64,000 bases of DNA from Oryzias latipes (GCF_002234675.1 NC_019875.2:29974897-30038896), one strand, 5' to 3'. Shown: positions 1 to 13,100, numbered from the stretch's first letter. Numbers and translations: made by a program. Notes: a model not told the origin generated them from the letters alone.

Positions 1-5
1 AAGTC

Positions 6-512
6 TTGGAGACAATGTCGGGCTGTATTGATGATGTCATGGAATATATATCTGTAGAGATTAGTATGGAGAAACAGAGTAACATCATAATCAGCTGCGT
101 ATATCGAGCCCCTGTATCTGACATGGAAACCTTCACAAGTGCTATTGAAAACATGGTTGCCAATATTTCCAAGAAGGTCATACTTCTTTGTGGCGATTTT
201 AACATAGATTTGTTGAACCAAAACAATCACAACAAAACAGAAGATTTCACGCACACAATGTACAGTCTAAGCTTATATCCATTAACCAACAAACCTAGCA
301 GAATAACAACAAACAGCGCAACCTTGATAGATAATATTTTCACAAACTGCCTAGAAAACAGAATAAAAAGTGGATACTAATGACAGACATCAGTGACCAC
401 CTCCCAGTATTTGCTAACTATGAATGCGTTTGCAGAGAAATAAAAGAGAAAAAGCAAATAGTTTACCAAAGAAAACTAACACAGGAATCAATACATGCAT
501 TTAAATCAGAAC
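6..512 (+). pseudogene. Non-LTR retrotransposon endonuclease fragment
   Basis: This is the 3' part of the apurinic-type endonuclease domain of a LINE. The first frame (6-380) shows the conserved GDFNIDLL strand and a later SATLIDNIFTN block, both typical of LINE endonucleases. It stops at 378-380 and the domain continues one frame over from 380 with TDISDHLPVF, the catalytic SDH motif. It is therefore frameshifted and dead. No reverse transcriptase follows; similarity is lost near 512. The exact clade is not certain. Confidence 0.75.
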
Positions 513-519
513 TACAAGC

Positions 520-776
520 ACAAGGTGTGTGTGTGAGCGTGTGATTGTTTGGCCTGCAACAGACTGCGACCTATTCGGGGTGAAACCTGCCTTCACCCTG
601 TCAGTAGCTAGTTTGGCTTGAAGCAGGTTTGAAGATGGATGGATGGATGGATGGATGGATGGATGGATGGATGGATGGATGGATGGATGGATGGATGGAT
701 GGATGGATGGATGGATGGATGGATGGATGGATGGATGGATGGATGGATGGATGGATGGATGGATGGATGGATGGAT
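520..776 (+). repeat. LINE-type 3' tail ending in a (GGAT)n microsatellite
   Basis: A GT-rich segment and a block resembling the 3' ends of fish RTE-type LINEs (gcgacctattcggggtgaaacc-like) run into an almost perfect ATGG tetranucleotide array at 635-776. Open frames through the array (poly IHPS or MDGW) are artefacts of a 4-bp unit and are not genes. Confidence 0.7.
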
Positions 777-1360
777 GTTTCCTGCTTTTTGCGTAGGGCT
801 TTGAGACCTAAACTTGCATTTTCCTAAGAAATTTGAATTGAATGGCATCATGTACAGACCAATTGTAAATGGTAATGTATAACTTGCTAAACAGCCTTTC
901 CAACGAAAAACTGCTTTATCAAAACTTTAACTGCTAGTTTAACTGTTTAACTAGTTTAATGTTTAACTGCTAGTTAAACATTAAACATCAAGATGAACAA
1001 TGTGCCTCTTTCTTTATAAGGCTTCATGAGGAATTTTGACATCAGAGGCACATGCATTCTTCTGCACCTAATCCTGCACAAGAAGGTAATGTAAGACTTT
1101 CAAAGTACTAGACCATGGATTTTTAAATGTTTTGGAAGGAGAGCCAGTTAAAACGAGGTTAATATATATATGAGGGAAGGCTTTCCAACCAGAATAATTA
1201 ACTGGCATCATTCAGCAGAGAAGAAAATTTTGTTAAGAAATAAAATAATACAATTTTAATTCTTAAAATATAATGGCCAACAGTCAGTTTTGCCAAATTT
1301 ACAGCTTTACAATTGAAATGAGCTTCCTCCGTAGTGTGGCTGCACTCTCCCTTTAGAGCG

Positions 1361-1560
1361 GTGTTTCCCAACCCTGCACCTCGGATAACACTGTCCTGCA
1401 TTTTCTCAATTCTACCCTGCTCAAACACACCTGCCTTTGATGACTGTCGTTTTTAGGTGTCTGCAGAGCCGGATGATGAGCTGAATTAGATGTGCAAAAG
1501 CACCGCAACATGGATAACATGCAGGACAGTGTTCCCCAAGGCCCCAGGTTGGGGCCCTCT
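1361..1560. mobile_element. Palindromic hAT-like MITE
   Basis: The left end reads gtttcccaaccctgc followed by cactgtcctgca. The right end carries the inverted counterpart, tgcaggacagtgttcccc. Paired inverted ends of this kind are typical of small nonautonomous hAT elements in fish. Target duplications were not resolved. Confidence 0.5.
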
Positions 1561-1740
1561 TAGAAATAGGGTGAGAAGCTTGGTTACCCGGACAGGACTC
1601 AGATTAGAGCCACTGCTCCTCCATATCGAGAGGAGCCAGTTGATGTGGGTAGCCCATTTGCTCTGCATGCCTCCTGGACGCTTCCTGGAGGTGGTGTTCC
1701 ATGCATGTTCAAGGACTCACTGGAGTATGGAGAGAAATTA

Positions 1741-2080
1741 GACTCAGTCGGATTTGTGCGTGCGTAATTCTTGATTTGTGCGTAAATTAGGATTTGTATA
1801 TGCATATTCTTGCTTTGTGAGTGCGTAAATTAGGATTTGTGCATAAATTTGGATTTGTGCGTGATTTGTTACTCACATAATACATTTTGTGTATAAGTTA
1901 AAAAAATATAAAATGAAAAAAATACAAAATGCAATTTACGTATGCACAAATTAAGATTACAACAGCTTGAAACTACTTACACACACACATCTTAAAAAAA
2001 CACGCACGAATCCCTTGTTACGCACACACGAAGCAAAAGTTACGCACGGATCTACCGTGAGACTGTTTTCACGTCTCACA
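1741..2080. repeat. Degenerate motif repeats, GGATTTGTGCGTAAAT type
   Basis: The motif gatttgtgcgtaaatta recurs at least five times with mutations between 1749 and 1870. Inverted versions (tacgcac, cgcacaaat) follow up to about 2060. This looks like subterminal repeats of an unidentified DNA transposon. No coding capacity is visible. Confidence 0.4.
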
Positions 2081-2757
2081 AATTCGTGCGCAAGTGCTGC
2101 GTTTAAATACCAGTGGAATGCTCGGTCATTAGAAGCAAGTGGAATTAAAGCTGACGAACCAACCAATCACTGTGGGGTATATGACTCTTAGGGGCGTGAC
2201 ATTGACCAGGTTTAAAGCAGGGCAACATTTAAGGCAGGAAACCTGACAGCCCCCTCCCCGGACCACATTAAGGAGTTCCTTACTTTCCTTTCTAGAACGT
2301 ATTTATTTGCTCGTAATTTTCTACATACATGCAGTCCGTGCTGATCTTTTCTCCGGGCCACACAGACCCCGAGGAGGGTTAAGGTTATGGTGACGGTTAG
2401 GCGCCACTGGCGGCGGCTGATCAACCCCGACCAAACGGTTCTCGGGCGCGGCTGTCACTGCAACCCACCACTCCCCCAGGAGATGGGCCAGCTTAGCAGC
2501 ATAAATGTCCCACACCTACATGCGTGACAGCTAACGGGGCTTTAACATTAAACATGTGCGAGCGACGACATGTAGTCTTAGACACACTAAAAATACGTGG
2601 GGAAAAAGCAACGATAGATGTGTTTGAGATGAACCAGCGTCTCGCCTGGGGGGGCGAAATTGCAGCAAGACTGAAGGAGAACAGGAAGTTGGAGTTGTCC
2701 TTAGCATTCAATTTAGCCATACTGAAGGTCTCAGCTGTTTGGGAGGAAGTGCTGCCA

Positions 2758-3205
2758 AATGTCCAGCAGTAAGAAGAAGAAAAGAGCAGCTGTGTTCAGA
2801 AGAACCCATTGATGGAGGTTACAGAACTGTAGAATCTGAGTCTTCTTTTGTGTTTAATAGTTATAATTCAACAGTGTTAACTGAACTGTGTTAATAGGGG
2901 CGTTTAAATTAGAAAACAGCAGATATAGAAGACTGATTAAACAGAAATGTATTACTGATTTATTTACTTATTGATTTTTTTATTTACTATTTTTATTTGA
3001 ATGAGAGTTTTATAAGTACATTTTGTACAGAAAACAGGTAATAATAGAGTACATATAATAGTGTAGTACTGTATATGTTCCATACAACATTTATTGGCTC
3101 TTAAACACTCACAAGTTGCGTGTGTTTACGCACTGAAGTTGCGGGCCTCCCTCAGCTAGACCCTGCCTTCTGTGGCCCCCAGGTAAATTGAGTTTGAGAC
3201 CCCTG
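2758..3205. mobile_element. hAT transposon relic with 3' terminal inverted repeat
   Basis: A short frame from 2759 (MSSSKKKKRAAVF) resembles the N-terminus of hAT-Charlie-type transposases and stops at once. The sequence ends at 3205 with AGTTTGAGACCCCTG, the inverse of a common hAT end (CAGGGGTCTCAAACT). The left terminus was not located, so the true start may be further left. Confidence 0.45.
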
Positions 3206-3214
3206 ATCTAAATG

Positions 3215-4640
3215 GTCACTGGCAAATTTTAGACAGGTCATTGACCAGCTTCTCCTGTGTTTTTCGAGGCTGACTCCTCACCTTTCTGAGGATCATTGAG
3301 ACACCACAACGTAAGATCTTGCATGGAGCCTCAGTTCAAGGGAGTTTGGCAATGATCTTTGGCTTCTTCCATTTTCTAATAATTGCTCCAACAGTGGATG
3401 TTGCTTTCACCAAGCTGCTTGGCAATTGCCCCGTTGTCCTTTTCAGCCTTGTGGAGGTCTACAATTTTGTCTCTGGAGTAGAAGTAGGATTGGGCCTAAA
3501 AAATCCAGCCCGACCCGACCCAGGCCCGCGGGCATTAAAACCGATCCCAGCCCGAACCCGACCAATTAACTCGATTTGCAGGCCCAGACCAGTTGGCTAT
3601 CCCATAGTATTTTCGGCAGAAAAAAAACGCAAGATTTCTTAAGGTTAAAATAATCTACATATATTTATGATCATGATAAATGCATTTGCACAACAAAATA
3701 ACGCTGGAACACAGAATAAGAGGCCAGACAAAGAGAGTGAAAGAGAGATCTTGATGCGCACTCGCTTAATGCGGAGAAATACTGCAGCCGCGGTGCGTGT
3801 TTGCCTTTTCAGTTCCCCTGTCTTAAGTTTATCCTTGACTTCTTGCTACTCCATATCGGGGATACCTAAACAAAATAGATGCGGATTTGTGGAGGGAAAA
3901 TTACATTCACGACACGTGCGCAGAGCTGCGGGTGGCCAGCGCCCCCCTCTTTCTGCCAATTGCTGGGCCACAGTGTATGTCAATCAACGGTGGGCTGGTG
4001 ACTGGTGGGGGGGCGCGGGTCCTACCTGTGGGTGTGTGTGCGTTCGGTGAACGTTCTCCCTCTGAGTAAGAAGAAGCTGGCTGTGCCTTTCGGTTCGTGC
4101 GGTAACCGTTCTGACATACAGGATTAATAAAGAGCTGTTTGAAAACCGCCCGCCTAAGGAGCTTCTTTGCAGCCATTACAATGTATTTATTAAAAAAGTC
4201 AGCGAGAGAGAAGCTCGATCCGACCCGGATTTGGGGCTGGTCGGGTTCTGACTCGGGCTCGGGCTTAAGATCTTACCTCTACTCTGGAGTCTTTAGACAG
4301 CTCTTTGGTCTTGGCCATGTTGGTAGTTGGAGTTTATTTATTTTATGGGATGACTTTACGCGCTAACAATTTCAAACAGTTGGAGTGGAAGTGGACTACT
4401 TACAGGTAGGCAGACTTACAGGTATTTGAGGTTCAGAATTCTGATAGACGGGTTTTCCAATATTTATTTGTAGTAGTATACAAATAAATCATTTAAAATC
4501 CTGCAATGTTTTTTCCAGATTTTTTTTAAATGATGTCTCTAACAGTGGGCATGCACCTACGATGACAATATCAGGTCCCTCGATGATTTTTAAGTGGGGG
4601 AACTTGCAAAATCACAGGGTGTTTTAATACTTATTTGATT
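3215..4640 (-). pseudogene. Tc1/mariner transposase relic, split by a hAT insertion
   Basis: Read on the minus strand from about 4322, the translation begins MAKTKELSKDSRDKIVDLHK and continues with an IAKQLGE block, the N-terminal paired-type DNA-binding domain of Tc1-like transposases. Several stops and frameshifts follow. The DDE domain is absent, the copy being cut near 3214 next to the hAT end. The segment 4335-4640 is the element's 5' non-coding end. The frame is interrupted by the element at 3479-4281. Confidence 0.7.
3479..4281. mobile_element. Nonautonomous hAT element with intact 8-bp target duplication
   Basis: The element is 803 bp and sits inside the Tc1 relic. The flanks carry the same 8 bp, CTCTGGAG, at 3471-3478 and 4282-4289. 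The ends are imperfect inverted repeats (TAGAAGTAGGAT on the left, TAGAGGTAAGAT as the complement of the right). A run of GC-rich cccgacccgaccc subterminal sequence is mirrored at the right end. Removing it rejoins the Tc1 frame. No transposase is encoded. Confidence 0.8.
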
Positions 4641-5179
4641 CATTGTATAGCAGCCATTAAAACTAAATATAATGAATAGTAAATCATGATTTCATCAGTG
4701 AATTGTTGATCTTGATTTGTGAATAGAATTGGATTCCAAGAAAGTAACAATACACAGCGATACTATTTATCTTAATAAAATTTTTAAACCAAAGGAATGA
4801 TTACATGTTCTAACTAATTTGGGTACTAAACTTTTTGTAACATACACAGGTTCCAGTGCAGTGTTACACACAGCGACTGTAAAGGAGATTGATGGATTGG
4901 CCCTGGGCCAACCACTGAACCCAGAGATTTGCTGTCTGCAGTCTGTTCTGGATTGTCTGAGCACAGACCATTGGATTTTTGTCCTTGAATGAAGATCTAA
5001 AGAAGAAAACCTGCAGTATCAAAGTGCTGACAAGGTAAGAAATCATATAGCACCTCCAAAAAATAATGTGTCCTTTGGGTCAAAAGAGTCGATATAAAAT
5101 GAAACAAGTAAAATTTGCAACAAATACATAAAACTATACATATAATTTATTAATGTCCACCTAAATAATCCCCCCTTAA

Positions 5180-5450
5180 ACTTCCATCCATTTTCTCAAC
5201 CCATTGTATCCCTTTCGAGGCTGCGGGGTTTCTGGAGCCAATCTCGACTACTGTTGGGCAAAAACGAGTACACGCTACACAGTCTGTCGCAGGACTCATG
5301 GAGCTGGAGTGGTGCCGATCACTATGGCGGCTCCCGGGAGGTCAGCTCCCAGCCTGACAGAGACCCACTGCAGGATGGGGACCCAGCATTCTCAGGCCTC
5401 CAAAACTTTGATATTTTTCTCAATTTCATCAAGGCAATAATAAAAACGGT
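5180..5450 (-). repeat. Antisense LINE 3' tail remnant
   Basis: The segment begins ccatccattttctcaaccc and continues with tttcgaggctgcggggt, matching the antisense of RTE-type fish LINE tails such as the one at 520-776. No open frame of interest is present. Confidence 0.4.
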
Positions 5451-5667
5451 CCCCTAATGTTTTTTTGTTTATAACAAACATCACACACCTAGGTACGTGA
5501 CAACTAATGGGACTTTATTGATTGTATAAAACCAGTTGGATTTTATGTAAAACTTTTTTTTAATGAGCTTTAGGAGCCATTATTTCTTATTTCAATCCAG
5601 TTTAATCAAGAAGACCTCCTGAAAGACAAATACAGTTAAATACAACCAACATTAAGGAGAACTGAAA

Positions 5668-6639
5668 ATGATCCATGGTAATGGGATTAAATCAATCTCT
5701 GACTTGTACACAAACAATGTCTTTTCCTCATTTGAACAATTGTCAAAGAAATATGCCCTCCCGAATCAACATCTCTTCCGTTTCTTCCAGATCAGTGACT
5801 ATGTTAAAAAACTGTTTCCTCATTTTCCAAATCGCCCACCAGAAACTCTTCTGGATGTTCTTCTCTCCAAAGACCCTTTTGTTAATGGATGCATTTCAAG
5901 CCTTTACAAGTCAATTTGGACAGCATCCTCAAAGCTGTCCAATACTGTCAAAACTGCGTGGGAGGACAGTCTGAACCTTAACATGACGGAACAACAAGGG
6001 AGGTCGGCATTGTCTCTTGTCCATTTGTCCTCTATTTGCGCCCGCCATAGATTGATTCAATGCAAGATTGTTTACAGGGTCCATAATACCAATGCCAGAC
6101 TGGCCAAAATCTACCCTTCTATTAGTGATGCCTGCAGCAGATGCCATCTCTCTCCTGCCAATCATGCCCATATGTTTTGGTCATGCCCAGTGCTCGCAGC
6201 ACTTTGGACAGATGTATTTGATACATTATCGAGGGCTTACAGATACACCGTCACACCAAATCCCATGTCGGCAATATTTGGTCTCCCCCCAACCTCAGAC
6301 ACGCTGAGTGCACTGAAGCGGGCCATTGCATTTACCACCCCATTAGCATGCAGGCTGGTCCTGCTGAACTGGAAGCTCCCCCGTCCCCCTTCGCATGTCC
6401 GCTGGGTCCGCAAGGTGCTTTACAATCTCAAACTTGAGAGGCGTAGGTACTCACTTCAAGGCTCACTCAGGGTGTTTCATGAGACCTGGAGCCCTTTCCT
6501 ACAATATATGGACTCCTTGACATTTCCTCACAATCTGGATGCTGACCGAGCCCCAGTGCAACAAAAAGCCACTGCTGTTACCCTGGTTCTCTCACTTATT
6601 ACTACTTATTTAATTACCCTTCTTTATTATTTTTTTTAA
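5668..6639 (+). pseudogene. L1/Tx1-type LINE ORF2 C-terminal fragment
   Basis: This 323-residue frame corresponds to the region after the reverse transcriptase of an L1/Tx1-type ORF2. It contains the C-terminal zinc knuckle C156-x2-C159-x8-H168-x4-C173, in the context CSRCHLSPANHAHMFWSCP. The endonuclease and reverse transcriptase are missing, as in most 5'-truncated copies. An AT-rich 3' region with a (TTTA)n run lies at 6640-6935. It ends about 165 bp before the SecA-like coding sequence. Confidence 0.8.
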
Positions 6640-7031
6640 TTTATTTATTTTTCTCTCTTCTTTTTAACATATTTCTAATTTTTAAAAGCCCAAGTGGTTT
6701 GTGTTTTTTATTTATTTATTTTTATTTATTTATTTATTTATTTATTTATCTATCTATTTTATTTTTGTGTCTGTCTGGCCTCTTGGGGTTGTTGAAGGGG
6801 TGGGTGGGTGGGTGGGACGGGTTGACATTCGAGTGTTTATTTTTACACATTGCCTTTTTTTTTACATTCCATTACACACATGTCTGTTTAATACAAAAAA
6901 TGTTCAATAAATAGTTATAAAAATAAAATAAAAGAAATGACCCATGGTCACTCTAAAATTGTTTTTTTTATATATATATACAGAAGAAAAGTATTAATTG
7001 ATTTTGCATTACCATCAACTTTATTATATCT

Positions 7032-7046
7032 ATATTTTTTTTTCAG
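7032..7046 (+). other. Candidate 3' splice site upstream of the SecA-like CDS
   Basis: A pyrimidine run (tctatattttttttt) ends in CAG at 7044-7046, 54 bases before the start codon. This would make 7047-7100 the 5' untranslated part of the coding exon, with a first non-coding exon further left that I could not locate. Confidence 0.5.
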
Positions 7047-7100
7047 GAAAGCTCAAATTTCACTAAAAGCCAAAACCTTACAACTAAAGAACTCAGTAAA

Positions 7101-10100
7101 ATGGGAAATGTACCATCAGAATGTCACATGGGAGACAGCCTGAGATGCCGCATTTGTAACAAAGTTCTCCCTCCATGCACATCCTTTGATCATTTATACA
7201 AAGGTACGTTTCGTGGACAGTACGTCTATATTTTCAATGGAGGAGAATACTACAGACCAGTTGGCTATGATAATATGTACAAGTGCAACTACTGCTTTAA
7301 CAAGGAAATCAATGACCAAGAAAACCTAAGGAGAGAAGAGGAGAGAAGAAGAGAGGAAGAGCAGCGGAGAAGAGAAGAGGAGAGAAAAAGAGAGGAAGAG
7401 CGAAAGAAAAGAGAAGAGGAGCTAAATCAAAGACTGGAAGAATCACAGCACCAAGCTAAGGAACAGTATGAACAACATCTGAGAACCAACTTATCAGAAC
7501 AAGAATCCAAAAGAAAAGTTCTGAAAGGACATTTGGATGAATTTGAGTCAGACGGTGACAGTGATGACCTTTTAGAGATTCTCTCACTGAAATGTGGATT
7601 TGAGGTTGCAGATCTCAGTCTGGATGAACTTTCCTCTGATCAGCTGGGAAAGGTGGTGTCAGCTTTGGACAAACTCCTCTTTGAGGAATGGGTTCATGCT
7701 CTTCCATCCCTCACCACACTGAAGCACACCCAAGTCTACATCACAGAACTATGTGTGCTGTCTGTGGAAAAACTAGAGGAAGAGTCCTCACAAAGGCTTT
7801 GTGACCACATGCAGTTCCTCATAGGATCTATCAGCCAATCAGCAGGCAGTGCAGCTGACAGTTTCCTGTTGACCCAAGCTCTGTATCTTACCATGATGCA
7901 CTTCTACAGTGACAGCAACAGCTCGGACACAGATGCAGTCCTCATAGCCAAACAATGGGCGGAAGATGAGCTCTCGACTGATCTTCTTTTCCCTGCAGAA
8001 TTCCTGAGCATCCTCTTATCATCAATGCAGAATTCTGTTGAAAGAGAGTCTGTGTTCATTTTAAAGATGGAAATCAAATGCCTGAAGCTGCTGTTGTCCA
8101 CGCTCACTGATCTACACACCAAGGAAACACACTCAGAGTCCACTGAAATGATCTTAAGACTTGTGCAAGAAAACCAGTGGACTCCAATGGAAGCACTAAA
8201 TCTGCTTAAAGGACTGTCAAAGAAATGTGCAGAAAAAGCTTCAATAACTAAATTACTGATACTGGTCAAAGTGTATGATGTATCCCCAGACTGGAGAGAT
8301 GACTATGGACGGACCTTCACTGAAGCTATTGACTTTGCTGCAAACATCTCTGAAGATTTCCCCAAAATTCTCAGAAAAAGTGATGAAAGAAATCTCCTTA
8401 AAGCCCTTGCAGAGTTAAAATCGTCTCAAAATCTAGATGATTCCTTGACTGAAATGATAAAAAACATCCCAAGTGGTGTCTTAGTCTACTCTGAACAGCC
8501 ACAAAAACAGCCAACATGCATGAGAGATTCAATAAAAAGTGGATCTTTGAGCACAGATGACCTACAGAGCTGTCTGTCTCTGCTGTGCAAAGCAGTTTTT
8601 GACTCAAAAGGCTGGTGGCCTTCAGTGAAGCACATGTTACAATGGTGTGCCATGCTGCTGAAGGAGAACACCCAAGTACCACAACTGGTTGGTACTGAAG
8701 AAGACCCATGCGTGTTAGCTATGTATGCAGCTATACAAGTCTGCAAAGGAAACAAACTGGACATTGTTCTGAACTCTGATATTGAATCAGATCAGCAGAT
8801 GAAAGAGTGGTCTGGCTTTTATAACTCCCTTGGAATCTCCTTTAACACAAACAAGACAACAGGAACTTCATTTAAGGATGTTTACGAAGCTGACATTGTG
8901 TACGGCACATTGAGTGACTTTGTGTCCGACTACATTCAGCATGCAAAAGAGGTTATGGAAAACCGGGTTCCTCCACTTCCTCGTGGATTTTTTATTGAAG
9001 AACAAAGTCTTGATTCTTTGGAGAATCTTGAATTTTTAAAGCTAAAAGGCAACAGTCCACTGGAGTTTGCTGCTCAAACTCTGCAAAACATCATGCAAAG
9101 ATGTAAAAGTCTTGAAATGGAACCAAAAAGATGGTTTGTGAAAGCTTTGTTTCAAAACCTTCACAATAACATGAACAAAGGTTTGAACACCAAAAGTCCA
9201 ATCATCATCGACATCTTGAAAAAGCTTTCAGGACAGACGCTGCAGTTTAACGAGATCTTTATCCTGACAATTCTGGAGAATCTGGTTCGAGTCGTTTGTA
9301 GCGAAGCAGAAGCTGAGAAAGAAACGGCAGCACAAGCTGGCAGATGGTGTTTGGAGGCTCTGCTTAGCTGTGCAGGGCAATCCCAAGATTTAAATGAAGA
9401 AACCAAACAGATTTTGGAAATGGTTTTAAATTTCAGCAGACATGCTTGGTCACCAGTTGAATTATTAAACCTGCTTGGAGCATTAACTCAGCACCATTCC
9501 ACTGAGGGCTGCACTTCCATCATGAAGATTTTACACCTGTTGGAAACATACCAGGTTTCTTCCACATGGACAGATGACAGCAATCAAACTCTTCTTGACC
9601 TTTTAGGTTCTTATAAAACTGAGAACCTTATCCAGCACTTGGACAAGAGCCTGAGAGATGAAAAAGGCAAAACCATTGACATGCTTTTTGAGGAACTGCG
9701 TCAGATGAAAGATATTGATGAGCAAACACTGACCAAGTCTTACAGTATTGTAACTCATGTCACAAACTTGATACAAAGTGGTGAAATTAAAAATTACAAA
9801 GATATAACGCAGGCAAAAACTCTGAGTCAGAATATGGACAAAGAGAACCTTCAAGAGATCCTTGCATTCTTATGCAATGCTGTTCATCAGCAAGTAGCTG
9901 ATGAAAAGTGGTGGCCCAGAGCCACTCAGATGATTAGCTGGTGCCTCTTGGCCTTGTCTGACACTGGGAAGCTCCTGGAAATGGGCACTGGGGAGGGAAA
10001 GTCTTGTGTCATTGCAATGTTTGCAGTGCTTCGTGTGTTGAGGGGAGAAAAAGTGGATGTAGTCTCCAGCTCGTCAGTGTTGTGTCAAAGAGACGCAGAA

Positions 10101-13100
10101 GAATGGGGTAAATTCTTTGAGCACTTTGGCATTACAGTTGACACAAACACAAACAAGACTGAGGACAGTGAAAGAAAAGAATGCTACCAGAAAGATGTGA
10201 TCTATGGAACTATCGAAACCTTTGCTGCAGATCATCTTCGTCAGATATTTGAGATGAAGGATGTGAGGCCTGATCGTAAATATCAGTGCATCATCATTGA
10301 TGAAGTGGACTCTCTGCTGCTTGACCAAGGGGTGCAGCTGACCTACTTGTCCAGTCCCATGGTTTGCATGCAGCACCTCAACACTGTTCTTGCCATGATC
10401 TGGGCTCATGTCCGTCAGTATGGCTATGTCTCTTCACCATATCAGTCATTTGTGCGAGGCCCTCCAGCTTCATTTTTCAAGGCCATTTATGACTCAATCG
10501 ACACAAAAGAAACTGAAATAACAGACCCAATTGATATTTTACGTATTGCTGAAGAAACCAACACTGTACCCATGGGGTTTGCTGAAGAAATCTACAATAG
10601 TAAACCAGATGAACTTCGTGACAAACTGAAAACTGTGAGTAAAGATACAGCAGTTAACTTCTTTAAAGAACTGGAAAACTATGTTCCCTATGGCTTTACT
10701 GTCTATACTTTGAATGAGAAAGGATTGCTTTCTCTTGAGAAACTCAGCCCTTATGATAAAAACTCAATTCCAGAACTAACATTTCTGGTCATGGAGGAAG
10801 GGTTTTGTTGTTCTCTTTACGACTCTGATGAAATTCTAGTTCAGCCAATAGCTGATACGATCTCCGAGAAAATTCAGTACACCCCATGCACAAACAACAA
10901 AGATGAAATCCGCATTCCTGGATTCTTGAAGAACTTGATTGGTGAAAAAATGTCCGTGTGGACTCAGAATGCATTTCTGGCTTTGCAACTAAGAGAGGGA
11001 CGAGATTACGTTGTAGAAAACAATCATGTTTGTCCAGTGGATTTCAGATCCACAGGGATCGTGGAACTAAATAAGAAATGGGGAGATGGTCTCCAGCAGT
11101 TTGTTGAGATCAAACACCAAATCAAACTCAGCACAATTTCAACTGTGACAAACTACATTTCCAACGTTGCATTCTTTGAAAAGTACCAGGGGAAAATCTA
11201 TGGAACGACAGGAACTCTTGGCAGTGAAAAAGACATTCTGTTTCTGAAGAACCTTTACCCAAACCTGACTGCCTGCAAAATGCCAGCATTCAACAGAAAG
11301 AAGTTATTTGAAGTCGAAGGAAAAGTGACAACCTCATCTGAAGAGTGGAAATCGGAAATAAAGCATGTGGTGATGGCTCAGGTCTCCAAAAATTCCTACA
11401 GGGATGGAAGAGCGGCTCTGATAATCTGTGAAACAATCAACAAAGCCAAAGAGATCTATGACGATCTAAAAAGCTGTGTCTCAGGTGATATCATTCTCTA
11501 CTGCCGAAGCGACAATGACAGCTTGAGCAAAATAGAAAAAACACTTCTTCCTGGAGATGTTATAGTTGCCACCAACCTTGCCGGACGAGGAACAGACATA
11601 AAGGTTTCCAAAGACGTGAACAATAACGGGGGGTTATTTGTGATCCTCTCGTTCCTTTCAGACAACACAAGAGTGGAACTTCAGGCCTTTGGTCGAACGG
11701 CTCGCAAAGGCAAACCTGGATCTGCCCAGATCTTCATGTCCACTGAACACCTTCAGCGAGGTTTCAAGACAGGGACCTCTCTAGAGGAAGCGAAGAGTAC
11801 AAGAGACACACTTGCAGAAGAAAGAATACGTTGCATGATGGATGATGTCCATGAAATGAAATTAAGGGAAGAACTTTTCTCAGACTACTGCAAAACTCTT
11901 CAAGAAGTTCACAAGATTTCAGATGAAGATGAAAAACGAGTTATGATAGATATCATGAATGAGTTCTGGGGCATTTGGCTGCAAATTAAATCAGAAGACA
12001 TTGACCAGTTGAAAATGGAGGAACTGAAACAAAGTCTGAAGGCTGATTTGGCAGAGGCAAGAGATCAGTCTCAAAAGCAGGAATCCCCATGTTCAAGCAT
12101 TTATCACTTTATAAAGTTTGGAAATGTTGCACTTGATGATAAGAAATGGGACCTTGGAGCCAGTCTCTTTCAGAAAGCCATGGACCAGGATAAAAGCTGG
12201 GCAGCAATTGCTTCTTACAATCATGCTTACTGTACTATTATGCAGAGGAAGAATAACTATCTAAAAAATGCCAGAGAAGATCTGAAGAAAGCAGAGGAGT
12301 CCTTACAGTGCCTTAGTGAGGAGTCTATGATCTGTTTGCAGTTTGTGAAGATGGGTTCTGTTGAATCAACCAAGAATGAACAAACAAGTCTGGAAAAACA
12401 ATTGACAACTAGATGCAACATGTATGAAACATGGGGTAAAAACATATCTGAGGCCATTAAGAAGTTAGATGAGATCATAGAGAAGGATAAAAATGCTGTG
12501 GCCAAGAAATCTCCAGTTTTCTCATTGATTTCAAGTGCTGATGAAGAACTCCAAGTTGAAGCTTACAGCCTCTACAAAGGTGGTCTGCAGTATGCATTTG
12601 CTGTTGAACAAGAGCCCTCCATTTGGGAAGCTATTTTGGTGTTTTTTCTTGGAGTCTTACAGATTGTTGCTGGAGTTCTGCTTGCTGTCTTCACTTGTGG
12701 AGCACTAGCTCAAGTTGGCTTTGGACTCATTTCTGAAGGAGTGTCAGACTGCATCTATGGCATCGAGGCCCTAGTGACAGGAGAGTTCAGCTGGAAAGAC
12801 TGGGCTATACAGAAAGCCATTTCCGTCGGTGTGTCACTCATTACATTCGGAGTTGGAAAGTTGGTTTCTAAAGGCTTAAAAGCTTGCAAAATGGCATTGA
12901 AACACTTGGGCAAAAAACTGAAGGCACTTCCAAAGCTAATCTCCAAACATGCTAAAGACAGTATGAGTGCTGTCACAAAGACAAACCTAAAAAATGCAGT
13001 AAAAGAGGCCAGTAAAAAAATAGGGAAAGAAATATTTTTCCAAGGGCTTGGAAAGGCAGAGGAAGAAATAATGAAACAGATATTAAAAAGTATAAAAAAT

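Noticed and set aside
501-851. A protein with poly-IHPS
   Set aside because: It is the antisense of a (GGAT)n microsatellite.
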